A stretch of 64,000 nucleotides of DNA, taken from the NCBI RefSeq assembly GCF_000344685.1, contig NW_006920413.1:2101628-2165627 (forward strand), given 5' to 3'. Every line of letters begins with the position of its first letter. Within the stretch, counting starts at the first letter, position 1. The notes beneath the pieces were generated by a model. The model did not search any database. It saw nothing but the letters and a program-made list of their open reading frames with translations, and was not told the DNA's origin. Source of the stretch: Gloeophyllum trabeum ATCC 11539. Taxonomy: Eukaryota; Basidiomycota; Agaricomycetes; Gloeophyllales; Gloeophyllaceae. Below, one piece after another: positions 34,277 through 45,342 of the stretch. The translations under genes were made by a program, and so were the position numbers.

Positions 34277-34304
34277 TTTGTAGTCAACTGTAGTCGACTA
34301 CAAA
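34277..34304. repeat. Short hairpin TTTGTAGTC...GACTACAAA
   Basis: 9-bp arms with a 10-nt loop. The motif TTTGTAGTC also occurs at 33068-33076 on the other side of the gap, so the two outer copies could be terminal inverted repeats of a small element. Confidence 0.5.
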
Positions 34305-34311
34305 TCATTTC

Positions 34312-34512
34312 TTATTGGATCTCGATCTTCTCGAGGGCCGGCAAATTCAGGTTAAGGGCAGGTGAACAGTTCAATCTCAGCTTGGAAACGTAAGCGGCTG
34401 CTCGGCGAAATAGAGTTAGTTTCTGTGAACCGGGTTCCCACGGCAAATCCACCAGCCTCTCTAGCATGATTCTGCCCTCAATCACGCTACGAGAGGCGGT
34501 CACGAGCCTAGG
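34312..34512 (-). pseudogene. Fragment of a leucine-rich protein gene
   Basis: An open stretch on the minus strand reads SRSVIEGRIMLERLVDL and continues to KLRLNCSPALNLNLPALEKI, a leucine-rich pattern such as is seen in fungal F-box/LRR proteins, and then stops at 34312. No F-box or start exon is visible nearby, and the 5' part is duplicated in inverted orientation at 32871-32967. I regard it as a gene remnant. Confidence 0.4.
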
Positions 34513-34687
34513 CTCGGCCGTAAGTACAGCTATAGCACGAAGTATGCAATAATTCTGTGGAAGAGAGATAAGCTATCTACATTCCAATTAACGCGTCAAG
34601 TTCGAAGTCGATCTCTATAACCTTGCTAGGCAAGCACACCAGCAGGTGAAGTTTAGGGTATACTATCCGATATACTGATCCTATTTT

Positions 34688-35100
34688 TCAGGCTTGGTAT
34701 TGACTGGAGGAGACGTCAGGTTGTGAATACCGCTCCACAAGATCGCATATGTTCTTGCCGAAGTCGATCAAGCCAATGTCAGGTAGAAGGATGCCCTCCT
34801 CCCCATGACCCAAGGGCTCCACTAAGGGCAGGCCATCGCGATAGAATATCATGGCGAATCTGCCGCAGTCCTGGCGACAGTTCAGCAAAGCAAGTACATG
34901 TATCATTCGCAGTAATCATAAACTCACGCCCTCGAATAAACCATTCCGTTGCATCCCGAGCTTTTTGTGGCTCTTCTGTATGAGAATCTGTGTCGCGCGC
35001 GACACGAACATATGCCCCTCCATACCAGCGTTCTGGTTGATCCTTCCCCCGTATCGGTGTATCGGAGCGGGACAGTAACCTCCTTGGGATGCCACGGCAT
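34688..35100 (-). CDS. Small protein of unknown function
   Basis: Exons 35100-35026, 34975-34928 and 34870-34688 join in frame with introns of 50 and 57 nt, giving 101 residues: MPWHPKEVTVPLRYTDTGEG, then KSHKKLGMQRNGLFEG, then DCGRFAMIFYRDGLPLVEP and DIGLIDFGKNICDLVERY. The last exon looks like a genuine folded protein. I do not recognise the family. The first exon may not be the true start; the frame could extend upstream through further introns. Confidence 0.45.
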
Positions 35101-36394
35101 GGGGGCCCAGCCTGCAACATAGATGCTTGCGCCCTCACTATACTGATGGCATCGCAGCAGCAGCAGGAAGTTCTCTCAGCAGTTCATATCCCCTAGTTTC
35201 GGTAAAGTGTGGCCATGGCCGATCTGAGTAAGCATTGCTGATTTGAGCACGTCGGCCTGGCCGTCACCCCAAAGGGCCCGCTCGACTTGGTCTGGTTTTA
35301 TTTTCCGGCAGTTATGGACCAATTCCCCTTCGTTGGATCCTCAGGACCGCATCGTCACAGGTGTATGTAAGTGCGATATCCTGCGATCGTGTACAGCGAA
35401 GTTTGCGCTCAACTCTTCACTCTTGTAGCAGCGTAAAGTGGTTAAACCCGGGGAGTATGAGTTTAACAGTCTGATTCGGAACCAGAAAGCATGTTAGTAT
35501 GTAAGTCAATACGACAGAGATACAGGAACACAGATCCTGTGCGGTTCAGCATCACTTCTAAATATCCTTGATGCCCTATCAACAAGTTCGTGCGGGACGC
35601 CTCGAGTGAGGCAGGAACGGAGGTAGACGCGACATAGATAATGCAGTACTTGTCAGGCGAAGCTAGAAGTGAGTAAGGGTGGTCGACTTCGCAAAGCGCT
35701 TTGGCACAGGCAGCCTGAGGCCTCTAAGTGTATTTGGGGCGCGCACATGGATCCCTACTATTCTAGTATGAGAAGTGACAGGGGTGTGAGTATCTACACT
35801 GTGTCTCAGAAGGGCGCCCTGCCTGATTGTCACCAACAGACCCAGAGTTCCAGATGGTACAATCCAAGATGTATATCCGTAGCATATTATGCACCTCCAA
35901 TGACATGAGTGGAGGTATGCAGTGGGTGGGAAGGCGCGCCGGGAAAATGTCGAGATGCTCGCCTGGCTTGGCTTTTGTTGTTCTTCAAGTAGGCGGCGCG
36001 TAATAGCCTGTTGAGGTTACTAGGGCTAGCTATAGAATGTGTTCCATGAAATGTCCTGGAAAATGCAACGCACTCTACAACGGCAGCCATGATGAACAGC
36101 GCAAGCGAATGGCATTCAATTGTTTCTACTAGTCGTGTGAACTCAATATCGTGCGCGTCTCCGATTGGCTAGTCATGACGTGTCAGCAGTGGTTCACCCG
36201 TCACTCAATTGTTCGAAACCTTGCTACGGCCAAGTGTCGCTCACAATTAAATCGTGAACGCGACATACCGGTTGCTGCCCCATGGACCGGAGGTGTTTGC
36301 TTTTGGTATATATATTGCTTCTTTGCACAACGATTTGGAATTGAACGCCTCAAACTCCTATTGAAGCGGTAAAGAATTGGAACACTATCCAGAC
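35101..36394. other. Spacer with no recognised gene
   Basis: About 1.3 kb of mostly non-coding-looking sequence, becoming AT-richer towards 36300. No RNA gene or repeat recognised. Confidence 0.4.
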
Positions 36395-37059
36395 ATGCCG
36401 CCCCATGAGCCATCCGATGTCGCCGCTCTATCCAGGGTAAATTTACTCCTGATCACCCGATGTCTGTTCACCCATGCTAGTCAACAGCCTACGAGCATCA
36501 GACGGAATAAACCCCGTCTTTACCTTCTTTTCTACGCCGGTGGACTAGGTGAAACCAAGTTTCATCCTGTGCTAGCCTTGGCCCCCAAGAAACCAGACCC
36601 ATCCAAAGTGCAGACATGGCGTTTTCATTTGAAACGTGTTGGACGCGACGGATCTGGTTGGTGGAGCTACGAAGGCAGTCAAGTCAGCAACTACGATCAA
36701 CGAATGGTTGCTGCGGTCCTCGTATGCAAGCTAGATCCCGATATTACGGGGATGGGACTGGCGGGACTCTTGAAGGAAGTCCAAATTCCTGAGGATGCAG
36801 ATGATTCCACTTCGAGGCAGTGGGTGTGCAGTGCTCTCAAGGTAGGATGACTCTGCGTCAGACAAGTACTCGGCGCTCACCAGGGCGTATGCAGTTGCTA
36901 ATGGAGCGTAAGGTGATGCCTCCTTTGCCGCTCCTCCCTCAAGCCATTTATGACCGAGGTCATACCTTCGCTGAAAATGTATCCGATGTCGAGAGCACAA
37001 GGGTCCCCACCTGTGATTTTACAGGGACAAAGATGAAGGCCGAAATAGCTCGTGTTTGA
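36395..37059 (+). CDS. Small conserved-looking fungal protein, function unknown
   Basis: Exons 36395-36436, 36488-36841 and 36895-37059 give 186 residues with introns of 51 and 53 nt in phase. The core reads PRLYLLFYAGGLGETKFHPV, LALAPKKPDP, WRFHLKRVGRDGSGWWSYEG and RMVAAVLVCKLDPDITG, ending DADDSTSRQWVCSAL. The pattern of a beta-strand pair, a WxY stretch and a late Cys-Trp region recalls a fungal domain of unknown function (possibly the one named DUF6914), but I cannot confirm this. No signal peptide or membrane span is visible. Confidence 0.55.
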
Positions 37060-37184
37060 TGATACGCGCTGGTCAGTGCGACTACGCTATACCTTACATG
37101 ACATATCTTTTTGTAGCGCGAAATTGTATCGATTAGTCAGACACAAATCACAGGCTATAACACCAGGCGTGGACGATACGTTTC

Positions 37185-39026
37185 CTACTTTTTGATAGAC
37201 GCACGCAGGCTTGCTCCGTGACCCATGACTCCTCGAGGTTTGTAGGGCTCTTCGAGATACGCCAGTTCCTCGTTGGTGAAGGTGAGCTTGACAGCGCCTG
37301 CGCTCGCAATGGTCAAGTCAGTACCAACGCGAAGGTCGTGGCGTTAGTATGATCCTTACCGAGGATATCCTCCAGGTTCTTCAGGCTGGTGGTTCCGACG
37401 ATAGGCGCAGCCACGCCTGCCCAACCGTATGAGAACGGTCGGACCTGGAGCGGGCATATGACTCACAATCCTTGTGCATGACCCATGCGGCAGAAATCTG
37501 GGCCATGCTAGCACCCTTCTTCTTTGCGATCTCCTCGACTCTACATCTCATCAGTTAGGCTCGTGAGACCAAACAAAGAAACGCAGCATTCACCGCTTGA
37601 TGACTTCAGGTGTACCGTCCCCTCCCATGTACGCATCGATCAACCTGTACAACCATATGGAAGGTATTCAATAGTCCACATTTGGGCCACATGTCGTGAG
37701 AGATCCTTACAAGTCAACGGAACCGCGAGAAGTCTTGGCGTTCAGAGGTCTGGTGAGCAGACCCCTCGCCAAGGGCGACCATGGGATAGAGCCAACTCCA
37801 AAGTGCTATAGGGGGCGGGAAAGATGGTCAACACCAAGTCCCACTGGTCTGCGGACGTCGCGCTGACCTTCAGAGTTGGGAACATCTCCCGCTCTTCTTC
37901 TCGATACAAGAGGTTGTAATGATTTTGCATCGAAATGAATGGCGTAAGATTGTGACTGATAGCGTAGTCTAGGGAAACATCAGGCCAAAGGAAGGCGAGA
38001 AGTTACTGCGGATACGTACTCTGCATAACATGGACTAGGGCATCCTCATTAACGGATATCTAGGGATATACTAAGAAACTCACATTGCCACGCATCACAA
38101 GAGCTCATGCCAATATAGCGAACGTATCCAGCTTTGACGACATCGTGAAGGGCTTGCATCTATATGGTTGTCAGTGTCTCGCCTGACATATGCAGTGCGG
38201 AATATACGCCGTACGGTCTCTTGCACCGGCGTTTCGTCATCAAAGCGATGGCCTATGGAACATCAAGACGGAGGTGGCTCTGAGTAACCAGAGGCTTACA
38301 TTGCAGGAGGTCTATATAGTCCAGCTGCAGCCTTTCCAAGCTGTGCTTAACGGAGTCGAAGATGTGCTAGGTGCCCAGGCAACTAACTCAGCTCCTGCTA
38401 TGACGTGGTAGGGCTCGGAGTACACACCTTCCGGCTAAGTCCATGCTGGTTTACGTAGCCGTTCTCATCCGGCGTGAAGCGATTTGCTAAAGCATGAGTA
38501 TCATAAGTCTTGCCCACAACACCCCAAACCTGAATATCATCACTGAGTAGTATGGGGGCAGCATGTAAGAGGGTATCAACCTTGGTCATCACCACAATTT
38601 CGTCTCGAGGTAGTTGTAGCTGCTTGATAGCTTTCCCCAACAGTACCTCCGACAATCCATTGGAGTACATCTAAAACATATCTCTTCGATCATGTGCGGG
38701 AAATTGGGCAGAACACTCACATTGGCAGTATCGAAGGCATTGATACCAGCATCGTATCTATGGGCGCAGTAGTCAATTTTACCAGCCAGGGAAACTTCAA
38801 GACCCCGCCTACGCCATCTTGACGTGGTTGAAAACTTCTTGTTCGTCGTCGATAACCCAGGAGTCCCATCCTTTGCTGCCATACGACATCATACCCAGGA
38901 TCACCTTCGACACCTTCAAACCAGATTGTCCGAGGCGGACTGGGGGCATCGGTTGGTGGATATCAGTACGGGCGAGGTGAAAAACTGACCGTACGGCATC
39001 GTCCTCTGTTTAGTGTTATCTGCCAT
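37185..39026 (-). CDS. Aldo-keto reductase (potassium-channel-beta / YakC-like)
   Basis: Fifteen exons: 39026-38990, 38939-38813, 38757-38721, 38670-38581, 38529-38428, 38366-38300, 38252-38215, 38159-38084, 38034-38020, 37968-37868, 37805-37711, 37644-37594, 37540-37467, 37416-37360 and 37297-37185, encoding 359 residues. The start gives MPYVRLGQSGLKVSKVILG. The AKR catalytic tetrad is complete: Asp64 and Tyr69 (FDTANMYSNG), Lys97 (VVMTK) and His155 (QCHRFD). Also present are FISMQNHYNLLYREEEREM and GSIPWSPLARG. It reduces aldehydes or ketones with NADPH; the substrate is unknown. Exon 9 is a 15-nt microexon and the average exon is only 72 nt. Confidence 0.93.
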
Positions 39027-39988
39027 AGCGGGCCCTATTGGTCGAGGAACAGAAATCCCCCTTGTACATTCAGATCCCTACCGAGGCTTTCTTTTAAGGC
39101 ATGGGGCCTCGCCTGTATTGGTGAGCTGTGGCGTGCCGAAAGGACGCGTTCATGAGACGGCCGGACGCCAGCCCGCAGGCGTTCTGATAGTTGACATGAC
39201 GAGCACCACGTAAAGTATTCAAAGCACCTGCGCTCTTCTCCGTGGGGATTCTTTGGATTCCCGCAGCATTCTGGCACTGCCGCAGGGTGTCACCCCGATA
39301 GATGACAATGAATTACAGCCTATACTCCATCAAGCTGCAGGCAATTCTCCTGGGTGTCGCTTAGACGCACGTCACCACTGCACTTGAAGGTTCGACGGCG
39401 CTAGCGCTTGTTGGACGTACCTTTCGGGGAGGATGAGTGCAGATAAGGAACGTAAGACCTAAGGGGGCTTTGTGTAAGCTCAATCTCAGTCGCAGTGATA
39501 TTGAATGTCGAATGCATGTTATCACGTTCGCGCCCAGCTTCCGCGTCACAAAATCATGGGTCACAGTGTGTGTGCCGGGACGCGTACATAGCGACTCCGA
39601 ATGATTACCCTATCGATCTCAGAGAAGGGCGCTAACAAGATAGTAAGATACTGTACGTGAAGATGAATGCATACCGAGACAGGCAGCGCTATCCACGGTC
39701 ATCGATAGAATAACCTTTATACGACGACGATTATAGTCGCCAATGAACATGTACACTCGGCGAACGCTAGAGGCACCAGACCCATTCCTCAGGATGATGT
39801 AAGTCATTAAGACTGGTTCAAACATGGTTGGTATGTTTTCCGAGGGACAAACAGAGCCAAATCTGACCTGGAAGAAGCGGGTGTTGCCGAAGCTATACAG
39901 TTCGGCAATTCGGGATTTGAACTGTAATTTGCCCAGTCCTCGCCGCCACACCGGACCCGATACTAGGCAGGACACACTTCTCGCAGCC
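39027..39988. promoter_or_regulatory. Divergent promoter region, aldo-keto reductase and RPL12
   Basis: Nearly 1 kb without convincing coding sequence. An 8-bp perfect inverted repeat TTGCCGAA...TTCGGCAA with a 9-nt loop lies at 39884-39908, about 80 nt upstream of the RPL12 start. Confidence 0.4.
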
Positions 39989-40652
39989 ATGGCCCCCAAG
40001 TTCGTGAGTACAGAACGACTTCGACGACATTGCAACGTTATTGACGTGAATGCTAGGATCCCAACGAAATTAAGATCATCAAGCTCCGTGCGACTGGGGG
40101 TGAAGTTGGTTCTTCCTCTGCCCTCGCACCCAAAATCGGTCCTCTCGGTCTGGTATGTGATGTTCAGTACTGGAACTGATTACAGTGCTGAGAGAATGGC
40201 GCGGGTAGTCACCGAAGAAGGTCGGGGAAGATATCGCGAAGGCTACGGGTGCATGGAAGGGTCTGCGGGTGACTGTCCAGCTCACCATTCAAAATCGGCA
40301 AGCCGCCGTTTCTGTCGTTCCTTCCGCATCCTCCCTTGTCATTAAGGCTTTGAAGGGTAAGTGGTACGCAGAACCCCATGAGTTCCACTAATCTCGTCCT
40401 TCGCGGCATTCAGAGCCTCCCCGTGACCGGAAAAAAGAGAAGAACATCAAGCACTCCGGCAACATCCCCCTCGACGAAATCTTTGACATCGCACGGACAA
40501 TGCGGTCGAAGTCCTTGGCGAAGGACCTGGCTGGTGTTACGAAGGAGATCTTGGGTACGGCGCAGAGTGTTGGATGCACGGTTGACGGCCAACCTCCACA
40601 CGATATTATCGACGGTATCAACTCGGGAGAGATCGAGGTACCAGATGAGTAG
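39989..40652 (+). CDS. RPL12: 60S ribosomal protein L12 (uL11)
   Basis: Exons 39989-40003, 40057-40152, 40209-40356 and 40414-40652 give 165 residues, exactly the yeast length. The sequence runs [59 protein letters not shown] and [19 protein letters not shown], ending VPDE, as in eukaryotic uL11. The protein binds the GTPase-associated region of 25S rRNA together with the stalk. The first exon is only 15 nt (MAPKF). Confidence 0.98.
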
Positions 40653-41401
40653 ATGTTCGGGTCATTGTCTTTTCCATGTTGTGCATTATATATCATCGGG
40701 CCTCATCCGTCGCCTTGAGTGTTTATGACTGTACCTCAGGACGTATGCAGGTCATGTTCGCCGAGGCAAGTCATGTTGTTACTCTCAAGGCCCTATGCTG
40801 TGGCCTAGTACACGCGTCATGTTGTGCGATAACACCGCTAGACGTCCGGCCAATGTACTGTCTTCGCAGATCTCAAGGTACCTCCGGTTGCGGCGGTCGT
40901 ATTGCTCAGGAATCGGATTCGTGCGCCGAATCTCACGGAGTCACCGCTTGGAGGGAGCTGCCACGGACATGAGCATACTCACAAGGTTTGCCCGTCAAGC
41001 AATGAACCTAAGGCTTGGGGATAGTCTGTACCCAAGCTGGGAGAGCGAGATGAAGGGACTTCTCGAAAACGATATGACACTGGACTCAGGACCTGGCCTG
41101 GAGATGGGCAGATACTCCTGTAGTCGACACTGTCTCCGTCTCTTGCTCCCATCAGCGACGCCTTGACGCCATAAAGACCGGATAACATCAGTGCGCTATG
41201 TCGAATATCTCCTTGCCTCACAGGACTGATGATCTATGTTAATAGGCAGGGTCCGGTCGCGATTGGAACAGGATATAGTAAGTTCAAGACTGATGTACTG
41301 TGGGGAACATACAGCCCTGCAAACGTCAGCCGACGGGTACCAATACGCGACGTGGGGTGGACCCCAAAGCGAGACCTGGGCGGCGCCGCGCAAGGGTCAC
41401 G
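40653..41401. other. Convergent 3' spacer with a possible gene fragment
   Basis: About 750 nt between RPL12 and the BTB gene. On the minus strand near 41150-41220 an open stretch (GDIRHSALMLSGLYGVKASL) resembles the C-terminus of the neighbouring BTB protein (GQLRHSAPMLSSLVLKLAS), which suggests a decayed tandem copy. Confidence 0.3.
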
Positions 41402-43068
41402 TTACTTGCGTGAAGGTGTTTGGCTAGCAAGCTTTAGGACCAGGGATGAGAGCATTGGGGCAGAATGTCGCAGTTGTCCGTCCGCGATCTTCTCTATCAT
41501 TCGCGGGAGTTGTTCTCTCACCGCTGCGTGATTTGTGGAAGCACAGAGAATGTCTGTCTCCATCAATCTTATCTCGTCGTACCTATGGCAGGAGGCTCCT
41601 GTGCGGTCAATACCAGTAGCCAAACAACTGAGTACTTACAGTGAGGTGAACTTGGTGAAATTCTCATGAACGATGTTACTGTCCGACAGACATGACTTGA
41701 TTGCCTGAAAGGCGAGCTCTTTAAGCTCCTCGAAGCCAAGCTAACAGGAATCAATATAATTATGCTGAGGAACAAGGAGAAATGCGTGCCTTATCTGCCA
41801 GTCTATACATAGATTTGGGAGAGCAGAGCGGGAGATACGGCCTGTCGTCGTCGACTGGCCGTCGCTCCGATCTCAGAGGTGCAAATGCAACATTGCGGGT
41901 GTAGAGGTAGTATATCAAGGCGCGGAATCTGTACGGGTGTCCCTCGCAACGGCATTCAGGTAGAAGATCTTAGTTGATCGTTTGGGCTTACGTTTTATGT
42001 GCGACGTCCTTCACGACAACAGTTCGTCCGCACCTACCGTGCAAGCGATGAGGCGTGGCGGCTCCGGATGTGATCTGCTCGGCAGGAGAAGCAGACTCGG
42101 ATCCATCACTTTGTCACAGCCCATATGTTAATGGTTGGAGGATCGATAACAATGTACCTACTTCTCAGAGCTGTGGACGAGGCCGATATCCCTGGCGTTT
42201 CCCGGACTTCTCGCCTGTGCTTCGGCAGATAATAGCGCGGCAGGTTCACTGTCACAAGTCTCCTCTTGGAACAGGGTCTCATCTTCCAGGTCACTGTCTG
42301 ACCCGTAATCATAGTCATCGAAAAATGACTGTTGATCCTTCGGAAAGCCACCCTCCAGCACGTTGAGGGAACATTCAGAGAAGTCTTCGCTTGACAGGAC
42401 TCAAGGACGGGATTAGTATTGATTACCCCGAAACCCATATTTGATGACTTACGAGTGGTAAAATAAGGCGATTTGTCCTTCAGAAGCTCACTATTAGCAT
42501 AGACAGGGAGCGGCGTATCGACTCGGCCTAAGTGCCGTCTTTTGGAGTACGCAAAGAACCGGGTGTCAAGAAATTGGCCGTCCTGCATAGAGTCCGCCAG
42601 AGACTTTTGCATCGCCACGGACCTAACTGGTCCTTCGGGTTCAGACTTCGATAGCCTCGTTCGCCCTGGTCCCCATGCCACGGTGAAACGAATAGCCAGA
42701 CAACTTCCACTAATCTCCCAGGAACCAATTTTACTGGGAGAGACATCAGGAAGTGCCTGCACTTCGAAGGCCTCCACGAGTTCGCGATATTGAAGCGCAT
42801 GCTCCTCCCTGACGTCTATAGAGATGTACAACCGACCCAACCTAGGATTCACAGATTTTGGGTCGAAGAGGAAGTTCATCTTGGGCTTTCCAGTGATACC
42901 TTTCCCTGCACGGCATTTGAGGCCCAGACGCCAGCCAAGTGGGGACTGGTCGGAATATATGCATACACCAAATGCATCCGTTCCCCTCAGACAATGGCCG
43001 CTGAAATAGGCCTTGAACGTCTCGACCACCGATCCGGAAGGCTCAGTATTTTTCTCCATGGGCGACAT
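41402..43068 (-). CDS. BTB/POZ-domain protein
   Basis: Exons 43068-42453, 42399-42162, 42108-41992, 41928-41790, 41740-41640 and 41582-41402 give 463 residues. The first about 190 residues form a fungal N-terminal domain (WRLGLKCRAGKG, LYISIDVREEHALQYRELVE, GSWEISGSCLAIRFTVAWGP). The BTB part then begins with VYANSELLKDKSPYFTTLL, is interrupted by an acidic stretch (DDYDYGSDSDLEDE), resumes with TVVVKDVAHKTFRALIYYLY, and ends in a BACK-like segment (SMYRLADKLGFEELKELAFQ, SDSNIVHENFTKF). Such agaricomycete proteins may be substrate adaptors for CUL3 ligases, but this is unproven. The fourth intron (41741-41789) starts with GC rather than GT. Confidence 0.85.
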
Positions 43069-43321
43069 ACGCTAGAGATCGGTGAACCACCTGTGAAATC
43101 GGATTTTGCGACGCTGTCTTCGTTTGTCCACGCCCTCACACGGATGGGAGACAGACTTCAAGGAGTTGTGAAGCAGCAAGCCGCGTTACGCGTACTGTCA
43201 CTCACCCTGCCGCGACACGTAACGCGTACCTCGGCAATAATACTGAGCTTTTGTATCTGAACGACATATAACTATTATCGACCGCTCATCGATTGAGCAT
43301 CACATCGCTTCCTCTATTACC

Positions 43322-43603
43322 ATGGGTGACATACAGAAGGTCGAACAGCAGGGGGCTCTAGTCAATTCGCCACAGGAATGCTTCGCTTGTCGCGTCATTG
43401 GAACAGGCGCGTTGGCGGTGACAGGCGTATATGCGCTGAATATGTCGAGGGCTCATCAACCTGGTTCAGTCACGGGTAAGAGAATCATGGGTGCTCTTGG
43501 AGTCGGTAAGCATACAAATCGTTGAAAGGTGACATAAGGTCCTCATCCACCTTTGCGGCTAGGCTTCCTTGTGGGAAGCGTCTTCCGCTGGGCGAAGTCA
43601 TGA
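43322..43603 (+). CDS. DMAC1-like small mitochondrial membrane protein
   Basis: Exons 43322-43505 and 43563-43603 (57-nt intron) give 74 residues. It has the DMAC1/DUF4536 pattern: a CxxC-type motif ECFACRVIGTG, a hydrophobic segment LAVTGVYALNM, and a second one GKRIMGALGVGFLVGSVFRW. Human DMAC1 helps assemble the distal membrane arm of respiratory complex I, and the length and two-span layout fit. It is about 230 nt from the enoyl-CoA hydratase gene's 3' end. Confidence 0.8.
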
Positions 43604-43834
43604 TTAACGGGTGTATAGGATTCAGCTGTACATGTGAGCGGTACGTTTTGAACCCCATGATCTTCCCTGAGACCCAGGAATAAGAGAGGCGTGAATTTCT
43701 TTTCGTTTCTGCTGTCATGTAGTCCATCCACAGTTGAACGTAAAGGATCGACGGATACCTCCATGACCACCTCCCAACTCAGCAAAGTAATCTATGGTCA
43801 ACAGTATCATATATATTCACTATCAACTTGCGCC

Positions 43835-44970
43835 TCATGAGTGAGTGAAGTTCGCCTTTCTTTTCTCCGCAAACGCTGCCATGCCTGGGGAGAGCATTAA
43901 TAATGTGGATAGACAGTGTCACCTCGATACGCACCCTCTTTCTGATCCTTCGTTGCGAACAGGCCATGGAACAGTCTCCTCTCGAAACGGAGGCCCTCAG
44001 CCAGAGTTAGTTCATAAGCTGCCTTTGTTTTCAGTGCGCTAGAAGGCATGAGCTAGCAAAGACACGTACCGGCATTGACGGCTTCCTTTCCTGCTTGCAC
44101 AGCGATCTGGCCTTTGCTCGCTATCAGTTTACCCATCTCTACGGCCTCCTTAACCACTTGTCCCTCCCCCTCTCCGACCACCTTACTCACTACGCCCCAC
44201 TTCTCTGCCTCTTGTGCCGTGAAATTACGCCCGGTAAGAACAAGCTCCATTGTGCGTGATTTGCCTATCGCCAGCGCCAGGCGCTGTGTCCCTCCCCCTC
44301 CTGGTATGACACCGAGGTTGATTTCAGGCTGACCAAACACCGCGGTAGGTGAGGCGAGGATGATGTCGCACATCAAGGCAAGTTCACAACCCCCTCCCAA
44401 CTGCCATGTTAAGTCAGACTCCTTTGCACGGCATATCAAGGAGGAGCATGCTCACAGCATAACCGCTTACAGCAGCGATGACCGGCTTGCGTATTTTGGT
44501 CATAGCTGTCCAGTTCTCAAGGAATCTGTTCTTGTACACATCCGAAACTATGCGTCTCAGACTGTCAGGCCTAGGCTGAGCTTGAACAACAGAGAACACT
44601 CACATTCCTTGTCCTTCATTTCTTTGATATCCGCACCGGCTGACCTGGCATTGGTAACTTGTCCCATTCTACGCAGGGAGTATCACACACCTGCGAACGC
44701 CCTCTCGGATCCAGTCAGGACAATAGCTCCAACCGAATCATCGGCGTCGAATTCCGCTAAAGCTTCGTTCAACTCCAACATCAAGGGCGAACTCAAGGCA
44801 TTGAGCGCTTTGGGCCTATTCAAAGTGATGAGACCAACGCCGGTCTCAGGCTTGGACGTCAGGATGTTGTTATATTGTTTGGTCGACATGAGGCGGAAAG
44901 CGACGCGCGACGAGAGAGGAAAGCCAAGGGTCGCGCGACGGGCAGTAGTGCGTACGAGAAGTTGGGACAT
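43835..44970 (-). CDS. ECHS1: Enoyl-CoA hydratase, mitochondrial (crotonase)
   Basis: Exons 44970-44691, 44639-44604, 44547-44456, 44400-44070, 44018-43935 and 43884-43835 give 290 residues, equal to mammalian ECHS1. The presequence [16 protein letters not shown] is basic and serine/threonine-rich. [22 protein letters not shown] (oxyanion hole), [12 protein letters not shown] (Glu142) and [20 protein letters not shown] (Glu162) give both catalytic glutamates with the correct spacing of 20. The C-terminus [11 protein letters not shown] is typical. It hydrates trans-2-enoyl-CoA in mitochondrial beta-oxidation and valine breakdown. The convergent neighbour is another mitochondrial gene. Confidence 0.96.
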
Positions 44971-45342
44971 CGTACCCTCCGTCTGCAGCTGACAGATCTG
45001 TGTTCGGGCGTCTGCAGTCTGGGACTCTGGGGTAAAGGAACCGGGAGACCATCCCGATGTATCGTGATGTAAGCAGATCTCCACGTGGCATAATTGCACC
45101 GTGTGGCCTGTGGCTACCCGGTGCATGGATGCTCGACAGAGGCGGTGAGGCGGATTACCATACAGTTATAATGATTCTTGTATTACCCGCCTGAGCTACA
45201 GTAGCAAAGCTTAGATAAACGACCGCAACGTACATCTGAGATATAACATTTCGAACTTCTAAGTACCAGTACAGAATCAGAAGCAAGAAACACGAAATCG
45301 ACCTACCCAGACTCCTCGAAACTTCGAATCCCCCACTTCCAT
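44971..45342. other. Spacer between enoyl-CoA hydratase and F-box gene
   Basis: Promoter of the hydratase gene and 3' flank of the F-box gene; nothing else seen. Confidence 0.4.
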
